NCBI GenBank assembly: GCA_044375105.1
Contig: JBILNK010000001.1
Span: 1 to 64,000, forward strand
DNA from: JBIKLM01 sp044375105
GTDB taxonomy: Bacteria > Planctomycetota > UBA1135 > GCA-002686595
Length of the DNA: 64,000 nucleotides
Direction of reading: 5' to 3'
Below the pieces are notes generated by a model. That model saw only the letters and a list, made by a program, of their open reading frames with translations, did not search any database and had not been told where the DNA came from. This document shows positions 1-8,294 of this stretch, in pieces. How positions within the stretch are numbered: position 1 is the first letter of the stretch; every line of letters starts with the position of its first letter. The position numbers were made by a program, and so were the translations under genes.

Positions 1-104
1 TCCGGCGCGAGCTCGAGCGGCGCTTGCTCGAATCGATCCTGCCCTCCGGGGCGATCCAGACCTACGTGGACCCCCAGCTCGCCGCGGCGGCCGCACGGCG
101 CTGA
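1..104 (+). CDS. 3' end of an unidentified protein (partial)
   Basis: Only the last 33 codons are inside the window; the frame reads ...LLESILPSGAIQTYVDPQL and ends at a TGA after an Ala/Arg-rich tail. The fragment is too short to assign to a family. It lies 156 bp upstream of the first microcompartment vertex gene on the same strand, so it probably belongs to the same locus, where aldehyde dehydrogenase, PduL, acetate kinase or shell genes are expected in planctomycetes. I cannot tell which of these it is, or whether it is any of them. Confidence 0.55.
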   Translation, partial: RRELERRLLESILPSGAIQTYVDPQLAAAAARR

Positions 105-260
105 GCCGCGGCCCACCCGCAGCCGGCGGCGGGCGGTCCGGGCGCGCGGCGCGAGCCTCGGGCGGGCCGGGGTGACCCGGGCCCCCTCGGGCGCCGTGCG
201 CGGGGGTCCGGTCGGTTAGTCTGGCCCCCCGCCGGCCGCCAGCCGCCGCGCTCCCCCGCC

Positions 261-554
261 ATGTTGATCGCCAAGGTCGTCGGTAGCGTGGTCGCCACCC
301 GCAAGGACGAGAAGCTCGGCTCCGCCAAGCTGCTCCTGTGCCAGGTGCACGACCACCACAACCAGCCCAAGGAGCAGTACGTGATCGCCGTGGACGCGGT
401 CGGCGCGGGCCCCGGGGACATGATCCTGTACGCCACCGGCTCGAGCGCGCGGCAGACCCAACTGACCGACGGACGCCCCGTCGACGCGGTGGTGATGGCC
501 GTGGTCGACTCCTGGGACCTGTCCGGCAAGAACGTCTACGAGAAGTGGAGCTAG
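261..554 (+). CDS. EutN/CcmL-type microcompartment vertex protein (BMC-P) 1
   Basis: A 97-residue protein of normal length for the EutN/CcmL (BMC-P) family, whose pentamers cap the vertices of bacterial microcompartment shells. It opens with the typical LIAKVVGSVVATRKDEKL strand and turn, has the conserved central VDAVGAGPGDMIL segment, and ends in the VDAVVMAVVDSWD strand. It is the first of three tandem vertex genes leading into a class II aldolase, the arrangement known from planctomycete and verrucomicrobial microcompartments that degrade fucose and rhamnose. No clear Shine-Dalgarno precedes the ATG. The next gene starts one base after the stop, so the genes are surely co-transcribed. Confidence 0.93.
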   Translation: MLIAKVVGSVVATRKDEKLGSAKLLLCQVHDHHNQPKEQYVIAVDAVGAGPGDMILYATGSSARQTQLTDGRPVDAVVMAVVDSWDLSGKNVYEKWS

Positions 555-555
555 C

Positions 556-861
556 GTGCACCTCGGGCGTGTGATCGGCCGCGTGGTGGCCACGCAGCGC
601 TACCCGGGCCTCGAGGGCGTGACCCTGCAGTGGGTCGAGCCCCTGGGCGAGGATGGGCGTCCCGAAGGCGCGCCGCTGGTGGCCACCACGGCGGTCTCGG
701 TGGGCCCCGGCGATTTCGTCACCTGGGTCGACGGCCGCGAGGCCGCCATGACCTGCCCGGTGGCCTTCGTGCCCGTGGATGCGGCCGTGGTCGGCTTCGT
801 CTCCCAGGCGGTTCGGCTGGGGCGGGAGTTCGCTCCGCCCGCGCTTCCGGAGGGAGCCTGA
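556..861 (+). CDS. EutN/CcmL-type microcompartment vertex protein (BMC-P) 2
   Basis: A 101-residue BMC-P protein with the family pattern: LGRVIGRVVATQRYPGL at the start, SVGPGDFVTWVDG in the middle, PVDAAVVGFV near the end. The start is a GTG one base after the previous stop, with GGAG 5 bases upstream, and the stop overlaps the next ATG by one base. It is more diverged than its neighbours: it carries the insertion GEDGRPEGAPLV and a longer C-terminus. Three non-identical vertex paralogs are usual in this type of locus, probably giving vertices or mixed pentamers with different contacts; that role is inference. Confidence 0.9.
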   Translation: MHLGRVIGRVVATQRYPGLEGVTLQWVEPLGEDGRPEGAPLVATTAVSVGPGDFVTWVDGREAAMTCPVAFVPVDAAVVGFVSQAVRLGREFAPPALPEGA

Positions 862-1181
862 TGTTCCTGGGCGACGTCGTCGGCACGGTGGTCACGCCGG
901 TGCAGATCGGGGACCTCGCGGCCCGGGCGCAGTTGCTCGTGCGGCCGATCCTGCCCTCCGGCCGGGCCGCGGGGCGCGTGCGCGTGGCGATCGACAGCGT
1001 CGGCGCGGGCGTGGGCGACCGCGTGCTGGTGCTGGATGAAGGCGGCGCGGGTCGCCAGGTGCTCGGGCTGCCCAAGGGCGCCGTCAAGTGCGTGATCGTG
1101 GGCGTGGTCGACTCCGTCGACGCCCCGAGCGGCGATTACGACCACACCGTGGGCACCGGGCTCGTGGAGACGCGGCCATGA
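861..1181 (+). CDS. EutN/CcmL-type microcompartment vertex protein (BMC-P) 3
   Basis: A 106-residue third vertex paralog. It starts FLGDVVGTVVTPVQ, has DSVGAGVGDRVLVLDEGG in the middle and CVIVGVVDSVD at the end, so the whole EutN/CcmL fold is covered. The ATG shares a base with the preceding stop and is preceded by GGAGGGAG four bases upstream, a strong ribosome site. The stop overlaps the aldolase start in an ATGA arrangement, implying translational coupling of shell and enzyme. A C-terminal extension of about 15 residues after the last strand (APSGDYDHTVGTG) is absent from the first paralog. Confidence 0.9.
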   Translation: MFLGDVVGTVVTPVQIGDLAARAQLLVRPILPSGRAAGRVRVAIDSVGAGVGDRVLVLDEGGAGRQVLGLPKGAVKCVIVGVVDSVDAPSGDYDHTVGTGLVETRP

Positions 1182-1894
1182 GCTACGAAGGCCAAGCCGC
1201 CAAGGGCCCCTGGAGCGAGGAGGAGGGGCGCCTGCGCAAGGCGCTCTGCAACATCGGGGCCCTGTGCTACCAAAAGGGCTTCATCGTCGGCGCCGATGGC
1301 AACATCTCGGCGCGCCTCTCCGACGGCAGCGTGCTGATCACGCCGGCCGGAGCCATGAAGGGCTTCCTCGAACCCCAGCACATCGCCCACATCGACATGC
1401 AGGGCCGCGTGATCGACGACGGCCCGCGCTGCTCGACCGAAACCGGCATCCACCTGGTGGCCTACCAGGAGCGCCCGGACGTCAAGGCCCTGGTGCACGC
1501 CCACCCGCCCCACGCCGTGGCCATGACCATCGCCGGCGTCGACCTGCAGATCCCGATCATCCCCGAGATCGTGGTCACGATCGGCGGCATCCCCACCACG
1601 CCGATGGCGACCCCGGGAACCCCGGAGCTGCCCGAGTCGATCCGCCAGACGATCCGCTGCTCGGACACGCTGATCATGAAGAACCACGGCTCGGTGTGCG
1701 TGGGCGCGAACCTGCTGGACGCCTTCAAGAAGCTCGACATGGTCGAGCACACCGCCAAGATCCTGTGGCTCGCCCACGTGGTGCGCGGAGGCCTCGAGCC
1801 GCTGCCCCCCGACACGGTGGCCAAGCTGCTCGCCACGCGCCAGCAGCTCGGCATCACCGGCCGCAACACGCTGGAGAATTCCTGCGGGCGTTGA
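1178..1894 (+). CDS. Class II aldolase (L-fuculose/rhamnulose-phosphate aldolase type) of the microcompartment
   Basis: A 238-residue member of the class II aldolase/adducin family. The zinc-site His pair is visible in ALVHAHPPHAVAM (about residues 105-117), the substrate-side GADGNISARLSDG at about 33-45, and a further His in MKNHGSVCVG at about 167-176. Relatives cleave fuculose-1-phosphate or similar ketose phosphates to dihydroxyacetone phosphate and lactaldehyde. In planctomycete microcompartments the aldolase is the signature enzyme and lactaldehyde is processed inside the shell. It overlaps the third vertex gene by four bases and has GGAG 8 bases before its ATG. The exact sugar cannot be read from sequence. 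A weak 7-bp stem follows the stop without a T tract. Confidence 0.92.
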   Translation: MSYEGQAAKGPWSEEEGRLRKALCNIGALCYQKGFIVGADGNISARLSDGSVLITPAGAMKGFLEPQHIAHIDMQGRVIDDGPRCSTETGIHLVAYQERPDVKALVHAHPPHAVAMTIAGVDLQIPIIPEIVVTIGGIPTTPMATPGTPELPESIRQTIRCSDTLIMKNHGSVCVGANLLDAFKKLDMVEHTAKILWLAHVVRGGLEPLPPDTVAKLLATRQQLGITGRNTLENSCGR

Positions 1895-1948
1895 GGCTCC
1901 TGCCGGGCGCTGCGGAAGCCGCCCGGGAGTCGCTTGAGCTCGCCGGCA

Positions 1949-2434
1949 CTAAGGCCAGGGCGCGGACCAGGCCAGCAGGCCCAACAACAGCATTCCCAGG
2001 GCCAGGTTCCAGGGATCGAGCAGCGTGGCGCGCAGCAGCACGGTGAGCACGCCGCGACGAACGAAGCCGGGCGAGAAGCCGTGGCTGGTGGCCAGGGCGT
2101 CGTAGCGCTGGATCGCGCGCCAGGAGCGCCACAGGCCGCGCAGGGCCCAATAGGCTCCCAGGGCCAGCGCCAGCGCCCGCACCAGTTCGGCGCCCTCGGG
2201 CAGGCCGCTGGCCCAGCCCGGGGCGGATCCGGCCTGCGGCCCGCCGTCGAGGCACAGGCCCGTCGTCAGCGACGCCGCGGGCTCGCCCGAACCCGGCGGG
2301 GGGCTCAATGGCTCTGGCGCAGCCTGCGGCTGTAGCACCGCCGGTGGCTCTGGCGCGATCCAAGGCGGCGGTCCGCAAGCGCTGGCACCGGGGCTGGTAT
2401 TCGCCCCGCGGAAAGCGCCGGGTGCGGGGCTCAC
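1949..2434 (-). CDS. Small membrane protein of unknown function
   Basis: I do not recognise this 161-residue protein. The start is a GTG that overlaps the stop of the upstream gene in a GTGA arrangement, so the two are co-transcribed and probably translationally coupled. The first 70 residues are Pro/Ala/Gly-rich and likely disordered. The C-terminal half carries two hydrophobic segments, about residues 82-97 (ELVRALALALGAYWAL) and 141-157 (WNLALGMLLLGLLAWSA), separated by a basic helix with RSWRAIQRYD. This suggests a two-pass inner-membrane protein working with its equally Pro-rich, membrane-anchored neighbour. The coding call rests on the coupling and the membrane segments. Confidence 0.6.
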   Translation of the reverse strand: MSPAPGAFRGANTSPGASACGPPPWIAPEPPAVLQPQAAPEPLSPPPGSGEPAASLTTGLCLDGGPQAGSAPGWASGLPEGAELVRALALALGAYWALRGLWRSWRAIQRYDALATSHGFSPGFVRRGVLTVLLRATLLDPWNLALGMLLLGLLAWSAPWP

Positions 2435-3147
2435 GGGAACAGCAGCTCGAGGGCCACGTACAGCAGCGCGCTGGCGACCAGCACCAGCAGGGACAGGCGC
2501 ACCTCGCGCTTCTTGACCGCCACGGCGCGGTCGATCAGCGCCTCGAGCGTGTGGGCTTCCTCGCGCAGGGCGCGGGTCAGGGATTTGACCGCCAGGTCCT
2601 CGAGCTCGCCGCGGCGCTCGTCGAAGGCCTGCTGCAGGGAACGCCGCGCGGTTTGTTCGAGCCGCGCCTGGGCCTGGTCCACCAGGCCGTCGAAAAGCCC
2701 TTCGGCCAGGCTTCGGGGACGCCGGGCTTCGCCGCCGGCGGCGCCGGAGGTCCCGGGACCAGGATTGCCCGTCCCCGGGTTTGCAGGCCCCGAGCCCGCA
2801 GGCCCCGGAACAGCGCCGGCGCCAGCCTGGGGCGCGCCGGCTGCGGGGTCTGCCGCGGCGCTGGCTCCTGAGCTGGGCGAGCCCTCGGGCGGGCGCGGCG
2901 CTTCGCCCGAGAGACCGCGCGGACCGAGCCGGCGCGGAGCGGACTCCGCCGCTTGGCGGCCCTGCTCGGCCAGGCGTTCGGCCGCCACCCGGCCGAGCTC
3001 TCCGAGCCGGCCCAGCAGGTCGCCGATCGGCGGCGGCTCGCCGCGCTTGGGCAGGCGCCGCGGCGCGAACGGGGGGTCGCTCTGGGGCTCGCCCCACGGC
3101 GGGACGGCGCCGGGGGTGGGCGGGTCGCTCGGATTGGCGGGGCCCAT
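2431..3147 (-). CDS. Membrane-anchored helical protein of unknown function
   Basis: A 238-residue protein not matching a family I know. It has a Pro-rich N-terminus, a first helical stretch at about 43-70 (GDLLGRLGELGRVAAERLAEQ), a long low-complexity Pro/Gly/Ala linker at about 71-140, a second charged helical region at about 145-210 with many Glu/Arg pairs that could form a coiled coil, and one transmembrane segment at the very C-terminus (LSLLVLVASALLYVALELLF). It is therefore probably a tail-anchored protein with its bulk in the cytoplasm. Its stop overlaps the GTG start of the next gene. Function unknown. Confidence 0.65.
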   Translation of the reverse strand: MGPANPSDPPTPGAVPPWGEPQSDPPFAPRRLPKRGEPPPIGDLLGRLGELGRVAAERLAEQGRQAAESAPRRLGPRGLSGEAPRPPEGSPSSGASAAADPAAGAPQAGAGAVPGPAGSGPANPGTGNPGPGTSGAAGGEARRPRSLAEGLFDGLVDQAQARLEQTARRSLQQAFDERRGELEDLAVKSLTRALREEAHTLEALIDRAVAVKKREVRLSLLVLVASALLYVALELLFP

Positions 3148-3276
3148 GGGGTCGAGGTGCTGGGGTGCTGCGGCTGCCGGCCGCGCTCAGGGGCGGGATC
3201 GCCGCGCTGCGCCGATGCCCGCCTCTCTGGCCCCCGGATGGCGGCCCGACGGCATGCGGACGGCCTGGTCGTGCGG

Positions 3277-3302
3277 CTCGGGCGCGGCCCGAGTCGGTTT
3301 TT
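3277..3302 (+). terminator. Hairpin plus T tract reading on the + strand
   Basis: A perfect 7-bp stem (CTCGGGC / GCCCGAG) with a GCG loop, then TCGG and five T residues. It looks like a small intrinsic terminator for + strand transcription, but no + strand gene ends nearby. On the minus strand the same stem lies just after the stop of the phosphoglucose isomerase gene, where it could still work as a hairpin without a U tract. Confidence 0.4.
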
Positions 3303-3311
3303 CCCAGGCGG

Positions 3312-4703
3312 TCATACCGAGCGCGAGATCTTGGGGGCCGACGAAAGGATCTCCCGGCGGCGCTGCTCGTAGCCGCTGCGGCCCATCAAGGCATAAGCGG
3401 CGATCTTGCCGGCCTCCACGCCGGGCTGGTCGAAGGCGTCGATGCGATAGTGCTCGCCCATCAGCGCCACGGACATCTCGAGCAGGTAGATGAACTGCCC
3501 CACGGAGTGGGCATCGATCTTCTCGAAGGCCAGGGTCGCGTTGGGACGGCGCGCCTCGGTCAGCGCCACGCGCGTGCCGTCCCGTTCGGCCTGGAACAGG
3601 CCCTTGAAGGTGTGCCCGCCGAGATACGACACGCCCTCCAGGTCCGCATAGGCCTTGGGGATCTCGATCGAATGGTCGGGATGTTCCACGGAAAGGAACG
3701 TGAACCACTTGTCGAAGGGGCCCTCGGCGTAGAGCTGCACCTGGCTATGCTGGTCGGTCACGCCGACGGCGCGCACGGGGGTCGGTCCAACGAACACGTC
3801 CCGGCCATCGTTGGACTTGCGCTTGCCGATCGATTCGGCCAGCAGCTGGGCGTACCAATCGGCGAAGTCCCGCAGCCGGTGGCTGTAGGACATGGTCACC
3901 GCGATCGGCTTGTGCTTCCTGGTGTGCAGCAGGTACTGCACCGCGGCGTGCACCTGAGCCGGGTTCTGGCCGAACTCCGGCAACTTGCAGCGCTGGTCCA
4001 TGAAGGCTGCGCCGGCCAGCAGGCCGCCGGTGTCGATGCCCACCAGGGCCGAGGACAGCAGCCCGACCGGGGACAGCACGGAAAAGCGCCCGCCGACCCC
4101 GTCGGGCACCACGAAGCTCTGGTAGCCCTCGCGGCGCACGATCTCGCGCAAGACGCCCTTCTCGGCGTCCGTGGTGATCACCAGGTGGTCGCGATGGTCG
4201 CGCTCGCCCAGGGACTCGATCAGCCGCTCGCGCAGGAGCAGGAACTGGGCCATGGTCTCCGCCGTGCCCCCGGACTTGCTGATCACGTTGAACAGCGAGC
4301 GCTCGGGGGCCACGCAGGCCAGGAACTCCCCGATCAGGTCCGGGTCGATGTTGTCGAGTACGAACAGCCGCGGCGTGCCCTCGGGCGCATCCAGGTTGTG
4401 GTAGGGGCTGTTGAGCGCGGTCTGCAGGGCCGTGTTGCCCAGGGCCGAGCCGCCGATGCCGAGCACCACCACGTTGTCGAAGCGCCCGCGCACCTGGGCC
4501 GCGTAGCGCAGGATGCCATCGTGGACCTCGCGCTGGTAGGGCAGGTCCATCCAGCGCAGGTCCCGCACGCGGCGCGCCTGCACCCGCTCGAGGGCCTGGG
4601 CCGAAGCGGGCGCGATCTCCGCCAGCTCGGCCTCGGTCAGCCCATGGGTCGGGCCGACGACCTCGGCCAGGGTGTTCGTGTAGTCGAAACGGATGGCGGT
4701 CAT
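3312..4703 (-). CDS. pgi: Glucose-6-phosphate isomerase
   Basis: Interconverts glucose-6-phosphate and fructose-6-phosphate in glycolysis and gluconeogenesis. The protein is 463 residues, the size of the shorter Bacillus-type enzymes. The first SIS domain shows GIGGSALGN (82-90) and SKSGGTAE (142-149). The PGI signature GVGGRFSVLSPVG follows, then DQHSQVQLYAEGP, and the C-terminal block EHYRIDAFDQPGVEAGK ends at about residue 433 and includes the catalytic Lys. I chose the ATG at MTAIRFDY because a longer open frame upstream gives only low-complexity Arg/Ala sequence. It is followed by a short hairpin. It could supply sugar-phosphate flux to and from the microcompartment pathway, but nothing links them directly. 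Confidence 0.96.
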   Translation of the reverse strand: MTAIRFDYTNTLAEVVGPTHGLTEAELAEIAPASAQALERVQARRVRDLRWMDLPYQREVHDGILRYAAQVRGRFDNVVVLGIGGSALGNTALQTALNSPYHNLDAPEGTPRLFVLDNIDPDLIGEFLACVAPERSLFNVISKSGGTAETMAQFLLLRERLIESLGERDHRDHLVITTDAEKGVLREIVRREGYQSFVVPDGVGGRFSVLSPVGLLSSALVGIDTGGLLAGAAFMDQRCKLPEFGQNPAQVHAAVQYLLHTRKHKPIAVTMSYSHRLRDFADWYAQLLAESIGKRKSNDGRDVFVGPTPVRAVGVTDQHSQVQLYAEGPFDKWFTFLSVEHPDHSIEIPKAYADLEGVSYLGGHTFKGLFQAERDGTRVALTEARRPNATLAFEKIDAHSVGQFIYLLEMSVALMGEHYRIDAFDQPGVEAGKIAAYALMGRSGYEQRRREILSSAPKISRSV

Positions 4704-5165
4704 CGGGCGCGCAGGGGAAGGCTTCTGGCCGCCGCGGAACTCACGCCGCGGCCCGGGGGCCCGCACTGGAGACGACGCCTCACCGCGCGGGACGGCCGGA
4801 TCATACGCAGCGGGGCGGGGCCGCGCCCAGGCGCGGGGATCCGACTCGCAGACAGAGTGCCAAGCGCACGCTCCGCCCGGTCCATCCGGCGCACGCTCGG
4901 CAGCCCGCGACCGCGCGCTCCGGAGGACACGCTGCGGCGAGCGCGAGCGGACAGACTTCGATCCTTCGGCTGCCCTGTGCAGCGGGTGCTCGCCGCCGCC
5001 TCGCCCGGCCGCGGCAGCCTCGATTGGCGCTGGCAACCACGCCCGGCGCTGGCGGGCTCGAACAGCTCCCGGGCTGACCCGGTCGAAGCCGGCTTCAGAA
5101 CGCCGGCATGGATCGCGTTTGCGAGCCTGGGCGCGGGGCGGATCGATGCCCCCGCCTGCGCCCGG
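4704..5165. other. Non-coding stretch
   Basis: This lies between the start of pgi and the stop of the zinc peptidase gene, both on the minus strand. Open frames here have Arg/Ala/Pro-rich shadow composition only. No tRNA, repeat or convincing terminator was seen; it presumably holds the pgi promoter. Confidence 0.5.
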
Positions 5166-5900
5166 TCACTCGCGGCTGCCCTGCGCCCGGCCGAGCACCT
5201 GCAGGACCAGGTAGAGCAGCTGGATGATCGAACCGGCCGCGGCGGCCACATAGGTCAGGGCCGCGGCGCCCAGCACACTGGAGACCCCCTCGGCCTCCTC
5301 GCGGCTCGAGACGATCCCGGTCGAGGCCAGCACGGCCTTGGCCCGGTTGCTGGCGTCGAACTCGACCGGCAGGGTCACCAGCTGGAACAGCACCACCAGG
5401 CCGAACAGGGCCACGCCGGCCAGCATCAAGCCGATGCCCGCGGACCCGGACCCGGCGGTCATGAATGCGCCGATCATGAACGGGATGGTCCACAGCCGCG
5501 AGCCGATGTTGACCACCGGAACCAGGGCCGAGCGCATGCCCAGCCAGGCGTAGGCCTGGGCGTGCTGGATGGCGTGGCCGGCCTCGTGGGCCGCCACGGC
5601 GATCGATGAGATCGAGCGGCCATCGTAGACGTCCGGGGACAGGCGCAGGGTGCGCGAGCGCGGATCGTAGTGGTCCGAGAGGAAGCCCTGGTGGCGCTCG
5701 ATCGTCACGTCGTGGGCCCCGCCGGCGTGGGCCACGGCCAGGGCCGCTTCCGCGCCGGTCATGCCCGAGCGCACCCCCACCTGGGCGAAGCGATGGAAGG
5801 CGCTCTTCACGCGGGCCTGGGCGGCCAGGCTGAGGCCACCGGCCACCAGGGTGATCAGCATCCAGATCGGGTCGATTCCGAGGAACATCGCAAGGGTCAT
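5166..5900 (-). CDS. Putative neutral zinc metallopeptidase, membrane-bound (YugP-like)
   Basis: A 244-residue protein of the YugP/Zn_peptidase_2 family. It has an N-terminal membrane segment (PIWMLITLVAGGLSLAA, about 11-27), the family block RSGMTGAEAA then DHYDPRSRTLRLSPDVY, and the HEAGHAIQH zinc motif at 105-113. Two more hydrophobic segments follow (about 120-145 and 150-175), then PVEFDASNRAKAVL, typical of the family, and a C-terminal Ala-rich helix. Length and domain order are normal. The physiological substrate of this family is poorly known; a role in membrane protein quality control is only a guess. A second in-frame ATG four codons in (MFLGID) is a possible alternative start. Confidence 0.92.
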   Translation of the reverse strand: MTLAMFLGIDPIWMLITLVAGGLSLAAQARVKSAFHRFAQVGVRSGMTGAEAALAVAHAGGAHDVTIERHQGFLSDHYDPRSRTLRLSPDVYDGRSISSIAVAAHEAGHAIQHAQAYAWLGMRSALVPVVNIGSRLWTIPFMIGAFMTAGSGSAGIGLMLAGVALFGLVVLFQLVTLPVEFDASNRAKAVLASTGIVSSREEAEGVSSVLGAAALTYVAAAAGSIIQLLYLVLQVLGRAQGSRE

Positions 5901-6312
5901 GGCGCGCAGCCTACGAAGCGGGAGCGGGGCCGTTGGCCGGCCGGGCAGGGGGTAATGGAGGCGGGAGGTACGGCGGGAGAAACCGCGGGGCGGCAGCCTA
6001 GCAGTCGAGAGGGTGCATCGACGCCGGGTCGAAACCCGTGCCCGCCGAGATCCCGCGGACCGAGCGCCGGCTCGGCCTGTGCGGGGCACCCGAACTCGAA
6101 GCGGGGCTGGATCCCCTTTGGATCCCTCGAAATAGGACACGGCGCGGTTGTCCGCAACCGCGGCGCGCACCGACGGCGGAGCGCTACGCGGCTGCCCGGG
6201 GTCGATTCACGCCGGCGCTGCAGGTCCGCGAACCACCCCCGGCCCCGGAGGACTGCGCCACCCCACGGCAGCCCGCACCCGGACGCTGGGCAGCGGCGAG
6301 GGGTCCGCGGGC
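5901..6312. other. Non-coding stretch
   Basis: This separates the zinc peptidase gene from the stop of formate-tetrahydrofolate ligase, both on the minus strand. No family-like frame, RNA gene or T-tract terminator was seen; it should contain the peptidase promoter. Confidence 0.45.
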
Positions 6313-7992
6313 CTAGAGCCCGACGATGCGGCCGTCCGCGTCCAGATCGATCCCGCGGTAGGAGGGTTTGCTCCCGAGGCCGGGCATGGTCTGGATGTCG
6401 CCGCACAGGGGCACCGCGAAGCCGGCTCCGGCCAGCACGGTCAGACCGCGCACGGAGAGGTCGTAGCCGCGCGGGCGTCCGAGCAGTTTGGGATCGTGGC
6501 TCAAGCTGAACTGGGTTTTCGCCACGCAGATCGGCAGGCGCCCGTGGCCCTGGGACTCCGCGCGCCAGAGCTGCTCCTGGGCGCGCGCTTCGTAGCTGAC
6601 CCCGGCGGCCCCGTAGACCTGGGTGGCCACGCGGGCAAGCTTGTCTTTGAGCGGCAGCTCGAGCCCGTACAGGGGCCGGAAGTCGGCGCGCCCGGATTCC
6701 GCCGCGGCCACCACGGACTCGGCCAGGGCCCGCCCGCCCTCGCCGCCCTGGGCGAAAACGAAGCTCTGGGCCACGCTGCTAGCGCCGGCCGCCAGGGCGC
6801 GCGCTTCGATGCGGGCCAGCTCGGCCGGCGTGTCGGTGGGGAAGCGGTTGATCGCCACGACGGCGGGCACCCCGAACAGCCGCAGCGTCTCGAGGTGTGC
6901 TTCGAGGTTTGGCAGGCCGGCCTCCAGGGCGGCCAGGTCTTCCTGCTCGAGTTCCTTGGGCAAGGCCTTGCCGGGCTTCAGGGAGAACTTGCCGGAATGG
7001 ACCTTGAGGGCCCGCACCGTGGTGACGAGCACGGCCGCGTCCGGGCGCATCCCGGAGATCCGGCACTTGAGGTTGAAGAACTTCTCCGCGCCCATGTCGG
7101 CGCCGAAACCCGCCTCTGTGACCACGTAGTCGGCGTGGGCCGCGGCGATGCGGTCCGCCAGGATCGAGCAATTGCCGTGGGCGATGTTGGCGAACGGCCC
7201 GGTGTGCACCAGCGCCGGCGTGCCTTCGACGGTCTGTACCAGGGTCGGATCGAGCGCGTCGCGCAGCAGCGCCGCCATGGCACCGGCCACGCCCAGCTCC
7301 TCGGCTTGCACCGGCTCGCCGGAGAGGCGCTCGCCGACCTGGATCGCGCCCAGGCGCCGGCGCAGGTCCACGATGCTCGTGGAGAGCGCCAGGATCGCCA
7401 TGACCTCGGAGGCCGAAGTGATCGTGAAGGCCGCGTCGCGCGGCACGCCGTTCTGCGCTCCGCCGAGGCCGATGCGGATCTGGCGCAGGGCCCGGTCGTT
7501 CATGTCGACGACGCGCGGGAAGCTGACCCGCTCGGGGTCCAGCTGGGCCGGATTGCCGAGCAACATCGAGGTGTCGAGGGCGGCGCACAGCAGGTTGTTG
7601 GCCGCCGCCACGGCGTGGAAATCCCCGGTCAGGTGCAGGTTGATCTGCTCGGCCGGTTCGAGCGTCGAGGCGCCCCCGCCGCAGCCGCCGCCCTTGACCC
7701 CGAAAATCGGTCCCATCGAGGGCTGGCGCAGGGTCGCGATCGTGCGCTTGCCGATGCGCTCGAGCGCCATCGAGAGGCCGATCGTGTGCACGGTCTTGCC
7801 TTCCCCGGCTGGGGTCGGGTTGACCGCCGTGACCAGCACCAGTTTCGCGCCTGGCCGGGGCGGCTGCTGGGCGAGGCGGTGGTCGAGTTTGGCCCGGTAG
7901 CGCCCGTAGGGTTCCCAGGCGTCGTGGGGCAGGTCCAGGGCCCGCGCCAGGTCGGCGATCGGGCGCAACGGCTTTTTCGGGGCGGGCATCAT
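6313..7992 (-). CDS. fhs: Formate-tetrahydrofolate ligase
   Basis: Forms 10-formyltetrahydrofolate from formate, tetrahydrofolate and ATP in cytosolic one-carbon metabolism. The protein has 559 residues, full length for the family. The nucleotide loop TPAGEGKT is at 60-67, and the FTHFS signature region GVKGGGCGGG is at 98-107, followed by the formate/folate block DFHAVAAANNLLCAALD. Later motifs are HTGPFANIAHGNCSILAD, VTEAGFGADMGAEKFF, VTTVRALKVHSGK and the C-terminal GDIQTMPGLGSKPSY. The loop has Val where most homologs have Thr after GKT, and the second glycine signature ends AST rather than the usual YxQ; both are modest changes. No other one-carbon gene is adjacent. Confidence 0.96.
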   Translation of the reverse strand: MMPAPKKPLRPIADLARALDLPHDAWEPYGRYRAKLDHRLAQQPPRPGAKLVLVTAVNPTPAGEGKTVHTIGLSMALERIGKRTIATLRQPSMGPIFGVKGGGCGGGASTLEPAEQINLHLTGDFHAVAAANNLLCAALDTSMLLGNPAQLDPERVSFPRVVDMNDRALRQIRIGLGGAQNGVPRDAAFTITSASEVMAILALSTSIVDLRRRLGAIQVGERLSGEPVQAEELGVAGAMAALLRDALDPTLVQTVEGTPALVHTGPFANIAHGNCSILADRIAAAHADYVVTEAGFGADMGAEKFFNLKCRISGMRPDAAVLVTTVRALKVHSGKFSLKPGKALPKELEQEDLAALEAGLPNLEAHLETLRLFGVPAVVAINRFPTDTPAELARIEARALAAGASSVAQSFVFAQGGEGGRALAESVVAAAESGRADFRPLYGLELPLKDKLARVATQVYGAAGVSYEARAQEQLWRAESQGHGRLPICVAKTQFSLSHDPKLLGRPRGYDLSVRGLTVLAGAGFAVPLCGDIQTMPGLGSKPSYRGIDLDADGRIVGL

Positions 7993-8294
7993 CAGCGGTC
8001 AGCTTCCCATTCCGGGAGAGGCGGCTCCAGAGCCGGGGGCGCCACCCCGTCGCCACGGAACTGCCCCCCGTGGGCCAGGCGGGCCCCGGAACGCCCTTGG
8101 GAGGCCCCCCCATCGACTCGGAGGAGCGATCGCATGGCTGGGAAGAGGCTACCGATTTCGTCCAACCGAGGGCCTGGACAATTTCCCGCTTCCAGGAGGA
8201 GCCGTCTCGGGGAAAAAGGGGGCGCTATCCTTGCGTGAGCTGGAGATCGTGGCTGTTCCCTCTGCCGCCCGGCCCGCTCCCAAAGAACCCATCC
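7993..8294. other. Divergent intergenic region, fhs / MerR gene
   Basis: About 300 bp between the divergent fhs and MerR-family genes, so promoters of both should lie here. I see no 19-20 bp spacer MerR-type promoter with certainty and no repeat. An open frame running through it on the + strand is in frame with the MerR gene but looks like non-coding composition. Confidence 0.4.

Noticed and set aside
2781..5609. A 942-codon open frame on the + strand
   Set aside because: It is antisense to pgi and the zinc peptidase gene, which are certain from their motifs.
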